From positions 12,541,001 to 12,605,000 of the forward strand of contig NC_088308.1 of NCBI RefSeq assembly GCF_910592395.1: 64,000 nt of DNA, given 5' to 3'. Under the pieces are notes generated by a model, which was given only the letters and a program-made list of their open reading frames with translations, was not told the origin of the DNA and searched no databases. The DNA comes from Lineus longissimus. Taxonomy: Eukaryota > Nemertea > Pilidiophora > Heteronemertea > Lineidae. Made by a program: the position numbers and the translations under genes. This document shows, piece after piece, positions 10,815-21,604 of the stretch (position 1 is the stretch's first letter; the number at the start of each line of letters is the position of its first letter).

Positions 10815-11097
10815 GTAAGAATCTGAGCTGGCCATATCCTGTGTACCCGCAGCCCTATACTCATGGTCAAAAGTAAATAACTACTTGTAAACTTTGCTTT
10901 GCTGAGTGTTGCGCATTGTGAACCGATTTCAATGTGCATTCGGTCGGTGTGGCGCAACTATGTTGAATCCGGTTTAACCAATTTACATTCCGGGGAGCGC
11001 TCCCCAGAAAACGCTTTTAGTTCGGATTCAGTGTGAACACAGCACTTAAAAAAGTCTATTAAAAAAACTAAATCCTACCGTTCTTTCTTCTTTTCAG

Positions 11098-11223
11098 ATT
11101 CTTTGTATATTGATTACTTTTGTTAGATTCCTGGATATTCTGAAATATGCCAGCGATTTTTCAGTTGGTAAACCCATTGCCCTGGTCTACGTTGTCTCAC
11201 CAGCTGTACAGACATTTACATTC
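11098..11223 (+). CDS. ABCC1-like: ABCC exon 2: TMD0 helices 2-3
   Basis: 42 codons, phase 0-0, acceptor TTCTTCTTTTCAG and donor GTAAGTA. It begins with a hydrophobic helix (ILCILITFVRFLDIL), has a short polar loop (KYASDFSVGKP), and ends in a second helix (IALVYVVSPAVQTFTF). The SPA/SPT-like motif in the third TMD0 helix is a family feature. The intron before it is only 283 bp and free of repeats. Confidence 0.9.
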
Positions 11224-12104
11224 GTAAGTACACAGTTTGATAGACTTTGCTGCTCTAACATTGGATCAGTGTGGTGTGTCTAAAACACAGAGTTGACATG
11301 CATAGCCATGCATAGTTAAACATTTTAAATAAAGAATTGAATTCGTGAATTTCCATTTGGGTTGATACATACTGATATAAGTTTCAACATTGCTGTTGTG
11401 TAGACCGGTATACTTATACTAGGCAAAGTCGCTTGCTTGATAACTGCATTATGGAGTTGTTCAATTTTCCTGACCCACTATAAAATATGAACGGCATTAC
11501 CCTTTAACGACCAGGTCCGGTGCCTCTATTGGTGTAGTGGTAACATTTGCGTTATGTCCTATCGCTACAATATACTATTGTAAAAGAGATAATGCTAAGC
11601 CGAGCTAACGCCGGTGTTTGGTCTTAAGCAAATGCCAATTGATGTTGTCCTCAGGAACTGCCAGGCCAGGTTGCATCATTGAATTTGGCAGGTTAGGTAC
11701 TTAGAATTTGGCATGGTTTCAATTTACATCAGTGGATAATCCACCTTTGATGAAAGTGTGTCAGTCCACAATTTATTAATCATGACCAGTGATCTGTCAT
11801 GTAATCATGTTAGGTTAGGTAACTACTCACTCATCAAAATACATGTAATAAGATGTTGGTTTTCAATAAACATCCAGTCAATGATCTGTTCCATTCAACA
11901 CCCGACTCCATGGCTGAAAGAAATAATCGAATAATGTTCGAAGAGATATTGGGTTCTGAAGTGGTTTTTTGGCAATGACCCGATGAGGATTGGGTCCCTT
12001 CTTGGAGAAAATGCTGCCCTCAACCCGCACGCAAGGCGTATTAATGATATTGATACTACCAGTTGGCGTTATTGAGCAAAAATCTGTGCTGACCTAGTTT
12101 TTAT
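11224..12104. other. Intron sequence, nothing firmly recognised
   Basis: Intronic sequence after exon 2. A tRNA-like A-box word (TGGTGTAGTGGTAAC, 11529-11543) is present but no matching B box or tail, so a SINE is not called. Confidence 0.4.
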
Positions 12105-12225
12105 GCCCCCGCCTTCGAGTGGGCATTATGTTAACACCATCGTTGTCTGTCGTCGTTGTCCGTAAGTAAACTTTTCCATTTCCATGCGATAACTAGAGAA
12201 GACTTTCACGAAGGTTCCTTTTGGT
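12105..12225 (+). repeat. Helentron-like 5' terminus (ATGCCCCCGCC type)
   Basis: A TTTTT tract is followed by ATGCCCCCGCC TTCGAGT GGGCATTATG. The arms ATGCCC/GGGCAT can pair as a 5' hairpin ending in TTATG, like the other 5' ends in the window. A TGTCTGTCGTCGTTGTCCG microsatellite-like stretch follows. The matching 3' end was not found, and a LINE fragment follows directly. Confidence 0.6.
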
Positions 12226-12261
12226 ACATACATACATACATACATACATACATACATACAA
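12226..12261 (+). repeat. (TACA)n microsatellite
   Basis: Nine uninterrupted TACA/CATA units. The array sits at the 3' end of the minus-strand LINE fragment and probably marks its terminal simple repeat. Confidence 0.9.
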
Positions 12262-12812
12262 ATAGCATTTATATAGCGCAAAATCCAATTAGAAAAATTG
12301 CTCAGCTGCGCTTAACAAAAACACTGTTCAAATAGTTTGGTCTTTAATCTTCTTTTGAACTCGCTGACGGTGGAGCTGTTGCGGGTGTTAGTGTCCAGCA
12401 ATTATTCTTGCTGCACGGTTCTGCACTAGTTGTAATTTGTGCAGGAGTTGCTCATTAACCCCAGCTAACAGACTATTTCCGTAGTCCAAACGAGACATCA
12501 CCAGTGAGTGCACTAGCTCTTTCGTTGCTGCAGTTGTAAGGAGCTTGCGAGCGCGACCAATATTGCGCAAGTGGTAAGTTGCAGATTTGACGATGTAGTT
12601 CATGTGTGATGCCATAGAAAGAGTTTGATCAAAATACACTCCGAGGTTCCGCACAGGGCCACTGGACGGAGTGACCTGGACGCCAGCGACTACAAGTGAT
12701 TTAAGTTCAGTGAATCGATTACTCTCTGTGAGCCAAAGAGTTCGATCTCTGTTTTAGAAGGATTTCCTTTGAGCTTGTTAACAGTAAGCCAGTCATGAAT
12801 ATCAACGAGACA
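12262..12812 (-). pseudogene. LINE reverse-transcriptase C-terminal fragment (L2/CR1-like)
   Basis: Read on the minus strand, it gives DIHDWLTVNKLKGNPSKTE, then VRNLGVYFDQTLSMASH, HLRNIGRARKLLTT and VMSRLDYGNSLLAGV, ending QLVQNRAARIIAG. These are the thumb and C-terminal motifs of L2/CR1-type reverse transcriptases. The copy is 5'-truncated near 12812, where CGTCGTCGT-rich sequence begins, and ends at the TACA array. A frameshift separates the first segment from the rest. It lies antisense in the ABCC intron. Confidence 0.8.
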
Positions 12813-13453
12813 GTCGTCGTCGTCGGTCGTCGGTCGTCGGTCGTCCGTCGCCGTCTGTATCCTGTGTGGCACGTTTCTTAACCGCTTGTGCTATGAACTT
12901 GAAACTTTGTACACATGACCCCCTAGGTCAGAGGTACTCTGACACTGAATTTCGGTCCGGTCTGGTTCATGACTTGGCCACCAGGGGGCTAAAACTTAAA
13001 ACATAAAAAGTGTGATATGTCTCTTATTAATGATCCGTTTTCAATAAAAAATTTATGGTAGGTACTGCTAGAAAGGATACATCACATATCATACGGGTTT
13101 TTGATTTGACCTACTTTTCAAGGTCACAGAGGTCAAATGGTGTAAATTGGCCGTTAGGATGTAACGATGGCACGTTTCTAAACTGCAATGACTATTGATT
13201 TTAAATTTGGTACACATTTACCCCTTAGTCAGGTGATCTCAGGGACCGAAGTTTGGTCCAATATGATTCACCACTTGACCACCAGGGGGCAAAATCCAAA
13301 AACCTTAAAAATGTGATTATTCCTTAACTTCTTGCCCGATTGCCACCAATTTGATATCATGGGTACATCTAACCACCATACAGTATATGTCACACAGGTT
13401 TTTAGCTCAGCTGAGAAGCTGAGCTATTCATATGAGTAAATGGTAGAATGAAT

Positions 13454-13457
13454 GTCC

Positions 13458-13492
<35 letters not shown>
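13454..13492 (+). repeat. (GTCT)n microsatellite of H1
   Basis: About nine GTCT units just inside the 5' end of H1. The same tract sits at the corresponding place in H2, exactly where the two elements stop sharing sequence. Confidence 0.9.
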
Positions 13493-13809
13493 CGTTAAAC
13501 AGGCACGTTTCAAAACTATGGCGGATAGGCGATAGATTTTCCCTCTGAGGCGTTGAGATCCTTCAGGACTCCTGAATAGACCAAATGTGGGTCCGGCAGG
13601 ATGAGCGGTTTGGCCACAAGGTGGCACCGAGCGAAATTTTCCAAAAACTTTTCCAGCAGCTGATTTCTCCTAATTCTTTAAGTTGGGGATCATGAATCAA
13701 ATCTAATCTTATAGAGCAAAGCTTTCTCTTTCATTATCAATAGGCGTGGTTCATGAATTTCTCACCAGGTGGTGTTACTGGCACAATTTAGTGAGCACCC
13801 CCCCAAGAA

Positions 13810-14730
13810 GAGCATTTTAAATTTCGCGCGAGTTATCCCACGTGCAGCGAACGTCACGTCTCGGAGTCTGCGCAGTTCAGACGTAAGGAGACCATGCTAT
13901 GGAATAGGTCGCGTTCTGTCAATTCGGAGGTAAGTTCTCATTAAATGCACAATTTCATAGGCGATAATATTTGGCTGCTTGTGTTATTGCATGTTGATGA
14001 CATTAGGGAAGGCTTGGATTGTTTAATTGGATGTGATTAATTTGAAATAGTTCGTCGACGATCGTTGAAAAAACGATCTGCGAAATGCAGCTTGGTCTGA
14101 GAAACGATGTCAAAGTCCGGCTTTAAATCATGGATTACTCAACATATAACTCTTGTCACATAGCAGAACTAATGTGAATAAACAAGACAATAATAAACAT
14201 CGTTCTGATATCATCGGGTAAGGTTGCCAATGTACATAAGTGTAATTGAGGATCGACTCCGGCGATTTGAAATGTCAACAAACAATAAATGTGATAGCTG
14301 ATACACACTGAAAAATGCACACTGTACATAGCTCAATGCTTCAAACGGGGCCGATTCATCACTCTAATATCACAATGTATTCTCTGAATGAACTTCCTTG
14401 ATCATTCGGCCCTAGTGCCTTATCAGTTGTTGTTGGCCTTGTATTTGATATAAAACTTGGCTAGCTTAGCTATCTATCAAAATTAAAATGTTATCTCCTC
14501 GTCATGTTTTGCAGGAATGATCTGCACTACTGCAGCTGCATTTGAACATATTTGGTGACCACATCACAGATGACCAAGAGAGAGGATCGAGCTATGACTT
14601 TGCACATCCCATCGACTTCGGTGTTCACCAGTGCAATCATCAGAAGAGCCAGTCAATTTTAGTATTCAAGTATTTCATTCTGTAATACTTACCTCAAAAT
14701 TGACTAAATAAAGAAAACCGCATGTGGCAG
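13810..14730 (+). ncRNA. Candidate two-exon transcription unit carried by H1
   Basis: A first-exon-like segment (about 13820-13929, CpG-rich with CACGTG at 13850) ends in the donor GGAG/GTAAGTT. A 585-bp intron ends in TCATGTTTTGCAG, and a last-exon-like segment (14515 to about 14730) ends with AATAAA at 14707-14712. The same arrangement and sequence recur in H2, with diverged copies in H4 and at 57535. No long open frame exists across the junction, so a non-coding RNA or captured gene end is the likeliest reading. Expression is inferred only from signals. Confidence 0.45.
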
Positions 14731-14831
14731 TTGGTTAAAAAAATCAAGTCTATCTGTTTAAAGTTTTTACTTGCTATCAACATTTCAATGGTGGCATTCT
14801 GCTAAGGTTTGTAAGAGTTTCACTTGACTTA

Positions 14832-15495
14832 AGCAGGGTGTACACTAGTAAAATATTAGCAACATTTTACCAACATTTTTACAACATGTTGGTAAATTGT
14901 TGCAAACTTTTTCGTGGGAACAAAGGGAAATAGGTATTTTGGAGGGAAAATGGATGGTTCCAAGGAGAGAAGATGTGTTTTGAGTGCTTCTGCAGCAATT
15001 TTAGCTGTCATTGTTGAGAGACGGAAGAGGCGGCGAAATAACCAAAAGAGAATATGGACCAGGCCCTGGATCAAAATGAGGGTGGATCATGGGACATATC
15101 ACTGCCTGTTAAAGGAGTTACGGCTGACTGACAAGCCGTCATACAAAAACTTCCTGCGAATGGATGAAACTTCTTGAAAAGGTTTCATCACCCTACGAAG
15201 CAAGACACTCACTTGAGAGTTGCTATACCTGCTTCTTGTTCAAGTCACATGACCTCAGGTAGATCACATGACGCAAATCCTATTTCTGATTGGCTGAAGA
15301 GTTTGCAACATTTTTACAACATGCAACAAAGAATTGTATTGCATTTAATTTGCAACAATTTTACAACAATTTTACAACATGTTGTAAATGTAAGACGCGT
15401 TTTGCTGTGTACACACTACGCAACATTTGCAACATTTGTTGCAACTGTAAACGTTGTAAAAATGTTGCTAATATTTTACTAGTGTACACAGGCCT
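14832..15495. mobile_element. Nested MITE with TTA target duplication (GTGTACACTAG ends)
   Basis: The ends are imperfect inverted repeats of about 40 bp: left AGCAGGGTGTACACTAG then TAAAATATTAGCAAC; right its complement, ending CTAGTGTACACAGGCCT. TTA flanks both sides (14829-14831; 15496-15498), consistent with a PIF/Harbinger-type deletion derivative. The arms are full of GCAACATTTTTACAACA-like tandem words. The copy in H2 has more of these units and one further nested insertion. No transposase frame. Confidence 0.72.
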
Positions 15496-15811
15496 TTAGG
15501 CAATAATAGAGTTGGGTAGAGCATTTTGTTAATGTTACCCTTTTAGTTAGGGAAACTGGTGCCTTCTGCATTAGGTGGACCCTACTTGCTCATCTGTCAG
15601 ACCAGCCTCACACGTCGGCAGTAGAGTTTAAGGTCCAGTCTGCGAGATTTACCCATTTCTACCCAGCCAAAAGTGGGTGATTGGGCTAGTCTCTCCATGT
15701 GATTCAATTCGCATGGATTCTTGTGCTGAAAGGCTCCCTCCACAAGGGCAGACTACATCTGGTGGCACTAAAATATGGAAGAAAGGCAGAAGACGACCAA
15801 TTTGCGAAAAG

Positions 15812-15833
15812 GATCATCATCATCATCATCATT
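15812..15833 (+). repeat. (ATC)n microsatellite
   Basis: About seven ATC units near the 3' end of H1; the equivalent tract is present in H2 at 39957-39974. Confidence 0.85.
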
Positions 15834-16652
15834 ATAACAGCGGAGGATGAATCATGTTGCTGTGTGTAGAATTGATGGTCCAATATAGGTTAGGTTATCT
15901 GTTTGCGCACACATTGCAAGGGTGGAGCTTGCTTGAAGTAGATTGCGCCAGTCTACCGTAATTCATTGTTACACATCCAGAAGCTAATATCCTTAGGCTT
16001 TGAGTCCTTAGTTTAGTAGAGTTTGACGAGTAATGTAATATATACGAACAACGCAGCAACAACTCAGCTGAGCGCCAGGCCCTTGGGCCTCTTGTTAATT
16101 TGACCTTCTTGTCAAGGTCACAGAGGTCAAATGGCGTAAATTGGCCGTCAGGCCGTAACTATGGCACGTTTCTTAACTGCAATGACTATTGATCACAAAT
16201 TAAGTACACATGTACCCCTTGGTCAGGTGATCTCAGGTACCGAAGTTTGGTGCGATCTGATTTGCCGTTTGGCCTCCAGGGAGGGGGCCAAATCCTAAAT
16301 TCTTCAATATGCCATTATTCCTAGTAATTACTTGCCCGATTGGCACCAATTTTATATCATAGGTACATCTAATTCTAACAACCATTCAATGTGTGACCCG
16401 GGTCTTCTTTGATTTGACCTACTTTTCAAGGTCACAGAGGTCGAATGTACTGTAAATTGGCCATTTTGGGGAAATTGTAATTGCTTGGACCTACATCAAA
16501 CTTACACTACATGACACAATACCATGCTCTTTATCAATCTTTCCTCCACATGAGGTGAGCACAATGGCCCTGGCCATTTCATATTTGTACGGCATTTCTC
16601 CCGTACCTTTTTCATAGCGCACTATGAGTACAGTACTATAACTTGTAACTTA

Positions 16653-17945
16653 ATAGCTCACCTGGGTGAGCTTATGTTGTCACGTCTTGTCCGTCCGTCT
16701 GTCCACACAATGGGAGCACATTTGCTCACTATTGAGCCTAGTAGGTTAAAACTTGGTTAAAAATGTCTTATGGCAACATGACTTGACACAAAAAAATCAT
16801 TCCTGACCTACTTACTTGGCTCAAGGCGACCATCTTTGAAAACCTTGTTTTGTCAATATCTCATGAACACTAGATAGCTAGAACAATGAAATTGTTACTG
16901 TCAATACTTCTGATGAGACTGCATGACATAATATACAGGTTTTTCATTTGGCCTACTTTTGAAGGTCACAGAGGTCAAACTCAAAAATATTGTCGTCCAT
17001 CGTCGGCATATGTTAGCATGGCACGTTTCGTAACCGCTTGAGGTCTGTCGTTAAAACTTAGTACACATGTACCCTTGGACCCTGGGGTGATTCACACATG
17101 ACTTCGTTCCAATATTATTATTGGAGCGAAATGCAAAAATATAAAACATGCAATAGGACCCGTGATTTTTGTCGGATTTTCATCAAATTTCTTTGGTAGG
17201 TACTCCTAGCAAGGATACATCACATATCGTACAGGTTATCGGTTTGACCAACTTTTCACGGTCACAGAGGTCAATGTTTGCTGAATCACCGATAGATGAC
17301 AAGTTTCATTTCTATTTGAGCTAGAAGGTTCTAAACTTGTGAGGACATGTATCTAGGGACCCTCTACTCTAGACATCAGATATGGCCGCCAACAAAATCC
17401 TAATACTCTGAAACTCATTTTAAGATTGCAACCAAATTTCATGTGATTGTATATCTATGTACTCTCTAAAACATCCCTGATTTTCAGTTAAATCCATCAA
17501 CCTATATGGCCACAAGGCGGCCATCTTTAAAATTAAACAAAGTCCTATTACTCCGAAATGAATGATCGGATTGCAACCAAATGTCATGTGATTATGGATT
17601 TATGTACTCTTATTAGTATCCCTAGTCTAATCCCATGACAAACCGCAGGGCGCCATCTTGAAAATCCAACGAAGTTCTATTACTCCTGAACTGTTAAACA
17701 GATGTCAACCAATTTCAATCTGACATGTACACTCTTCAATAACCCTGAAATTCAGTCAACTTTTATAACCAAAAGGCTATATTTAGTAGTACCAATAACT
17801 TTCTATTGTGTCATTGAGCCGAGAAGAATGATATTATTCAATGGAATGAAAACTGGTGAAATTAGTCAGAAACTGTTCTCCCATATCGACTGCAAATGAC
17901 ATGCATTAACATTACCGAGCTGAGCACATGGTTACTTTAACTTTA
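16653..17945 (+). mobile_element. Helentron-like element (AGCTCACCTGGGTGAGCT 5' end), decayed
   Basis: It starts with a perfect hairpin AGCTCACC TG GGTGAGCT followed by TATG and a TCCGTCCGTCTGTCC tract. It contains the R-family core (AGGTCACAGAGGTCA at 16963-16977) and then two to three ~125-bp units with GGATTGCAACCAAATGTCATG and TATGTACTCT. Near 17914 it ends with ACCGAGCTGAGCACATGG, a decayed version of the 3' end seen intact at 57974-58008. The 3' hairpin is no longer perfect. Confidence 0.62.
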
Positions 17946-18094
17946 GCATCAAATCAATTTGAATGACATACTAATAAAATCTGTTTGTTGCTTTTTTTGC
18001 TGTAACTTATTTGTTTGAATTTGAGATTGCAATTTCAATTTATGGCAGTGGATTAGTATTTAAAATAACATTTATAATTTTTTCTTTGTTTAAG

Positions 18095-18229
18095 ATGGTT
18101 GCAACAATTTTGATTGAAAAAGAGCGCCACGAAGGGACCATATCATCTGCCGTTCTCTTCATATTTTGGTTCATTCTTCTCATCACTGGAATAGTGCCAT
18201 TTTATTCCTACATCATCAACTTTGGCATG
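18095..18229 (+). CDS. ABCC1-like: ABCC exon 3: TMD0 helix 4 and cytosolic loop
   Basis: 45 codons, phase 0-0, acceptor TTTCTTTGTTTAAG and donor GTAAGTA. It encodes the end of a helix with a charged loop (TILIEKERHEGTISS), then a long hydrophobic helix (AVLFIFWFILLITGIVPF) and YSYIINFGM. Long ABCC proteins have a basic/acidic loop with a following Ser and a helix at exactly this place. Resemblance is lower than in exon 1, but splice sites, phase and hydropathy agree. Confidence 0.88.
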
Positions 18230-19039
18230 GTAAGTATTTTTAAAGAATTGCCCAGAGCTGAATTAATGCAGACATCATAGCATGATCATTGATGATAGTG
18301 TCTTCAATACTAATTTCTTCCATTCTCATCTTTGTCATGTTGTGGACAAATAAATGCTCTAGTTTTGAATCAGTAGTAGGTCTAGGAGCTGGCCGAACAT
18401 GCATTGGAAGGGCCTGGGTGAATGTCAATAACTTTCCACTTTCTATCATTTATCAGACAAATGCCTTGCTTGAACAGTCTCATTCTATGGCGCTTATTGA
18501 GAATGACTGGAGGAATGTTCCTTTTAAAAATCAATGCAATCCAAAATTCAATATGGCCACCACAGCCGTCTTGAATTTCGATTCTGCTGGGTATATAGTT
18601 TTATCAGATCTTGCCATTTTTTTTTTGGGTGTGCTGCAAGTATTTAGGGCAAGTTTTCTTTTGAAAAAAAGAAGAAAAAAAACGTTTAAAAAAGAAAGAA
18701 AATGACCCCTCCTTATACTTTTTTTGCACCTGAAAACGCTTTTAAAATCTGCTTCTTAGTTTCTTAGAATGCCACTTTAGACTTTAAAACATGAGTCCCC
18801 CTCTGTATGAAACCCTGAGAAGGCCTTCTTGAAGCAAATGTGGGTGTTTGTACCCACCGTCCCCCCCCCCCCGGCACAAACAGGTGGCATAAAGTATTGC
18901 AAGAAAATAAGAATTTGGAACTTCTGAAATGGCAAAAACTCAAAAGGGTGATCCAAAGACGCGAATCATGTTGCCCCGGGCAAATAGTGCATGCTCTTTA
19001 TTGAAATAGTGGTTTTCATGTATATTCTCAAAGATTCTA
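18230..19039. other. Intron sequence with short repeat remnants
   Basis: A fragment at 18500-18590 (TGTTCCTTTTAAAAATC, CAATATGGCCACCAC) resembles the ~120-bp repeats at 47560-47960. A run of 12 C lies at 18861-18872. No coding exon is seen. Confidence 0.45.
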
Positions 19040-19043
19040 TTAA

Positions 19044-19446
19044 CTCTTTCAGTGCCCAGGATTTGGGCATTTTTGGGCATTTTCACCAACCAAAATTTCA
19101 CAAAAATAATTGAGATACAGTCATCAAAATTCTTCAAAACCTTCGTCTTTACCCCTAGTTTCAATAAAACAGCAGTAATAAATAAGGGCATATTGGGATT
19201 ATTTTTTTGTAAATTTTTTAAGGGAGTGGTATTTTTTGACGATTTTGAGCATTTTTCACATTTTAAAAATGAGGGGTGGCAGACCCAATCCCACCCTCTC
19301 AGTCGAAAAAATTATTCAATGGCCCCAGCCCAGAGAAACCATATAAAACACGTTTTAGGAGCTGGGGATATCTGGTGTCGTCCAGAGGATATAGAATACC
19401 TTTAAAAATTTAGGTCGTACATGTACGATCTTTGGCACTGAAAGAG
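19044..19446. mobile_element. piggyBac-like MITE with TTAA ends (403 bp)
   Basis: TTAA at 19040-19043 and 19447-19450 flank perfect 13-bp inverted ends, CTCTTTCAGTGCC and GGCACTGAAAGAG. A TTAA target duplication is diagnostic for piggyBac-type transposition. No transposase is encoded. The ends resemble, but are not identical to, those of 23950-24768. Confidence 0.78.
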
Positions 19447-19450
19447 TTAA

Positions 19451-20080
19451 GGTAACATGCCATAATTTTGCTGGATAAAGTTTTACAACTTTTTTTGTGA
19501 TAGAGATTAAGCATTTGGGGCCAGGGCAATCATGATTCATGGGAGCATCTTAAAATGTGGAATTGGGAATGATTGCCAACCTGGCACGGCTGGTTGTTGA
19601 TGAAAAACAAGAATTTCTCATGAGTGGGAACTCCGAAACTTCAAAACTCTGGCAGTCTTTGTGTTTCAGTTTAAAAGCTATCTGACCAACAACAGATCTC
19701 TAAGTCAAAATGAGGAAGTTGAAAAAGATTCCCATTGTTTGCAAAGAGAGCATTTTGTTACAATTTAAGGCTGTATTAAAAACATGCATTCTCAGATTGC
19801 TTTGTATTCTTGATTACATTCATTTTTTATACATACTATCATAATACCCATGGCGCAGGTAGTTTTAGGGTGTTGGCTTACTGTGGGGTTTGGGCAATTT
19901 GGGTGAAATGAAATTATATGTCTGGGGGTTGTGATGTTGTCTTGATTTTGATGATTGGGACAATCTGGGTGATATGGGTTGATTGGTCTGAGGGATTGTG
20001 ACTGGAAAAATCAAACTCCTCTCCATTTTGACGAACTATTTCGCGAATGGTGAAGAGGCAATGGCGTGAAGTTACGAACT
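19451..20080. other. Intron sequence, nothing recognised
   Basis: Non-coding intron, including TGGGTTTGGGCAATTTGGG-like low-complexity sequence at 19880-19990. No feature supported. Confidence 0.4.
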
Positions 20081-20280
20081 TAGTACAACAAATGCCGCGA
20101 GCATAGTCGGTGGCAGCACCAGACGAAGGAAGTAGTTCGCCTTGGGTTTTTTCGACACCCTCCGCACGGACTCCACTCGTTAGTACAACAAATGCCGCGA
20201 GCGTAGTGGGTGGCAGCACCAGATGAAGGAAGTAGTTCGCCGAGGGTTTTTTCGACACCCTCCGCACGGACTCCACTCGT
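20081..20280 (+). repeat. 100-bp tandem duplication
   Basis: Two adjacent 100-bp copies (20081-20180, 20181-20280), both beginning TAGTACAACAAATGCCGCGA and ending GACTCCACTCGT, differ at only a few positions. The near identity indicates a recent local duplication. Because 100 is not a multiple of three, the apparent minus-strand frame through it is unlikely to be a gene. Confidence 0.92.
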
Positions 20281-20924
20281 TCCGGAACACTCACTTACTT
20301 GTTAATCTGCAGTGGTTAGCCTGTTTTTATTGCAGTAAAGAAATGTTAATCGGGATTTTATATTATATTTCATATTTGCCCCGGGTATTCATATAGGGAG
20401 CTGTGCGCTACTTTGCGCCCTGTGCTTAAGTCGGGTGAGGCGGTTTTGTTATTATGTGACGTGTATCACGTGATGAATTCCCATACAGTACTTTGAAAAC
20501 TTAAGAGCGATTAGCAACGTAAGGTGAAAGAGTACGACCAAAATAAAGGGGGGAAATTGCGGAGATGGATGAATGCTTTAAACATATAGTGGCCCCAATA
20601 CTTTCCCGGCTTATTTTTGTATAATCCCACACTTTTGATTTAATAGATGGCCCCATATGCAAATCAGACCTGCCCCTTATGTTAATGAGTATGCCCATAT
20701 TTAGAAAGGACAAAAAATGCTATTTCTCCGAGATCGCTGCAAAGTTTACCCATTTAACCCGGCGAGGACCATCTCCATATCAACCACGACTTTCAGGAAA
20801 AGTTTCGAGGTCATCCGATCTGAACTGACAGAGCAGATGTGTGACAAACTATTTCAGCTCTACGTCCATTATAGTAGTGATATAAAAAAACGCTCATTTC
20901 CTGCCTCTTCTCTAATTCTCACAG
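20281..20924. other. Intron sequence before exon 4, nothing recognised
   Basis: No bounded repeat or exon found. The open stretch just upstream of the exon 4 acceptor has no family resemblance. Confidence 0.4.
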
Positions 20925-21041
20925 GCACAGGACCATTACAGAATGGTGACTTTCTACTCTTACTATTCCTTGCTCATAGTTGAGTTCATACTCCACTGTT
21001 TTGCTGATGAACCTCAGGCTACACTGGAAGTTACACATTCT
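20925..21041 (+). CDS. ABCC1-like: ABCC exon 4: TMD0 helix 5
   Basis: 39 codons, phase 0-0, acceptor TCTAATTCTCACAG and donor GTGAGTA. It encodes the fifth TMD0 helix (MVTFYSYYSLLIVEFILHCF) preceded by a DHYR that corresponds to the FRDIT region of ABCC1. It is followed by ADEPQATLEVTHS, the start of the cytosolic L0 linker; the CF-D-P pattern after the helix is conserved in long MRPs. A second possible acceptor (after GCACAG, 20931) would shorten the exon by two codons and keep the frame. Confidence 0.9.
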
Positions 21042-21096
21042 GTGAGTACATGCTGCAGTGCTTTTTTAGGATAGGGGAATTAGCTTTGTGTTATGA

Positions 21097-21604
21097 TTTT
21101 TGGCACACTGTAGAGGAGACTATGCAACACCTCAGTGTCCGTTGTATGTCGTATCCTGTTTCAAACAGTGGCACGTTTCTTAACTGCTAGGGCTATGAAC
21201 TTGAAACTTTGTAAACAGGACCTACCAGGCCAGGTGACCTCTGACAATGAATTTCGATCCGATCTGATTCTTGACTTGCCCACCAGGGGGCCAGAAGTGG
21301 TAACCTAAAAAGTGTGATATCTCTCTTATAAGTAACTCGTTTTCGATAATTTTTTTTTTGGTTGGTTCTCCTAGTAAGGATACATCGCACGCATATCATA
21401 CGTGTTTCTGATTTGACCTAATTTTCAAGGTCACAGCGGTCAAATGGCGTAAATTGGTCGTTTGAGTGTAACTAAGGCACGTTTCTTAACCACTGAAGCT
21501 ATGAACTTGAAATTTGGTACACATGACTCCCTACATCATGTTACTTCGAACACCGAATTTCAATCTGATCTGATGGTCCACTTGGCCACCAGGAGGCCAA
21601 AACT
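21097..21604 (+). repeat. Helentron-like 'R' family element, left part
   Basis: It starts with TTTTT and GGCACACTGTAGAGGAGAC (5' type of the family, decayed), then a TGTCCGTTGTATGTCG tract. Core units follow (AAGGTCACAGCGGTCAAATGG, 21427-21447; CTTGGCCACCAGG). It is cut at about 21604 by a different repeat. Confidence 0.68.

Larger units (their letters stand above)
13404..16096 (+). mobile_element. Helentron-like element H1 (AGCTCAGCTGAG ends), 2.7 kb
   Basis: The 5' end is a T-tract, then a perfect hairpin AGCTCAGCT GAGA AGCTGAGCT. The 3' end is CTCAGCTGAGCGCC followed by the hairpin AGGCCC TT GGGCCT and CTTGTT. The 11-bp GCTCAGCTGAG near the 5' end is inverted near the 3' end. The uninterrupted paralogue at 44801-44830 shows insertion without target duplication. 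Inside are a (GTCT)n tract, a two-exon transcription-unit-like module, a nested Harbinger-type MITE and an (ATC)n tract. No Rep/helicase is encoded, so it is non-autonomous. It is highly similar to H2 (36887-40238). Confidence 0.82.
12813..16591 (+). mobile_element. Helentron-like 'R' element, split by nested element H1
   Basis: The left part (12813-13403) begins in a CGTCGTCGGTCGTC stretch and the family core (GTGGCACGTTTCTTAACCGC). The right part (16097-16591) resumes at AATTTGACCTTCTTG and ends with the 3' terminus: GAGGTGAGCACA and the perfect hairpin ATGGCC CT GGCCAT, then TTTCAT. An almost identical uninterrupted copy lies at 44540-45300, which fixes the nested insertion point between a TTTTT tract and AATTTG. 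Core units of about 300 bp are repeated two to three times. The 5' terminal hairpin is not present, probably lost where the LINE fragment abuts. Confidence 0.78.

Noticed and set aside
11521-11600. tRNA-like A box (TGGTGTAGTGGTAAC), possible SINE or tRNA gene
   Set aside because: No cloverleaf can be drawn and no B box follows at proper spacing; too weak to call.
14832-15495. hAT element (CAGGG start, 8-bp duplication)
   Set aside because: No 8-bp duplication found; TTA flanks and AG-type ends fit PIF/Harbinger better.
18289-18705. 138-codon + frame after exon 3
   Set aside because: Begins in the intron, has no family resemblance, and includes repeat fragments and a poly-A-rich end.
20081-20280. 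Minus-strand protein with an internal repeat
   Set aside because: The 100-bp unit shifts frame between copies, so the two peptides differ; not a maintained protein repeat.
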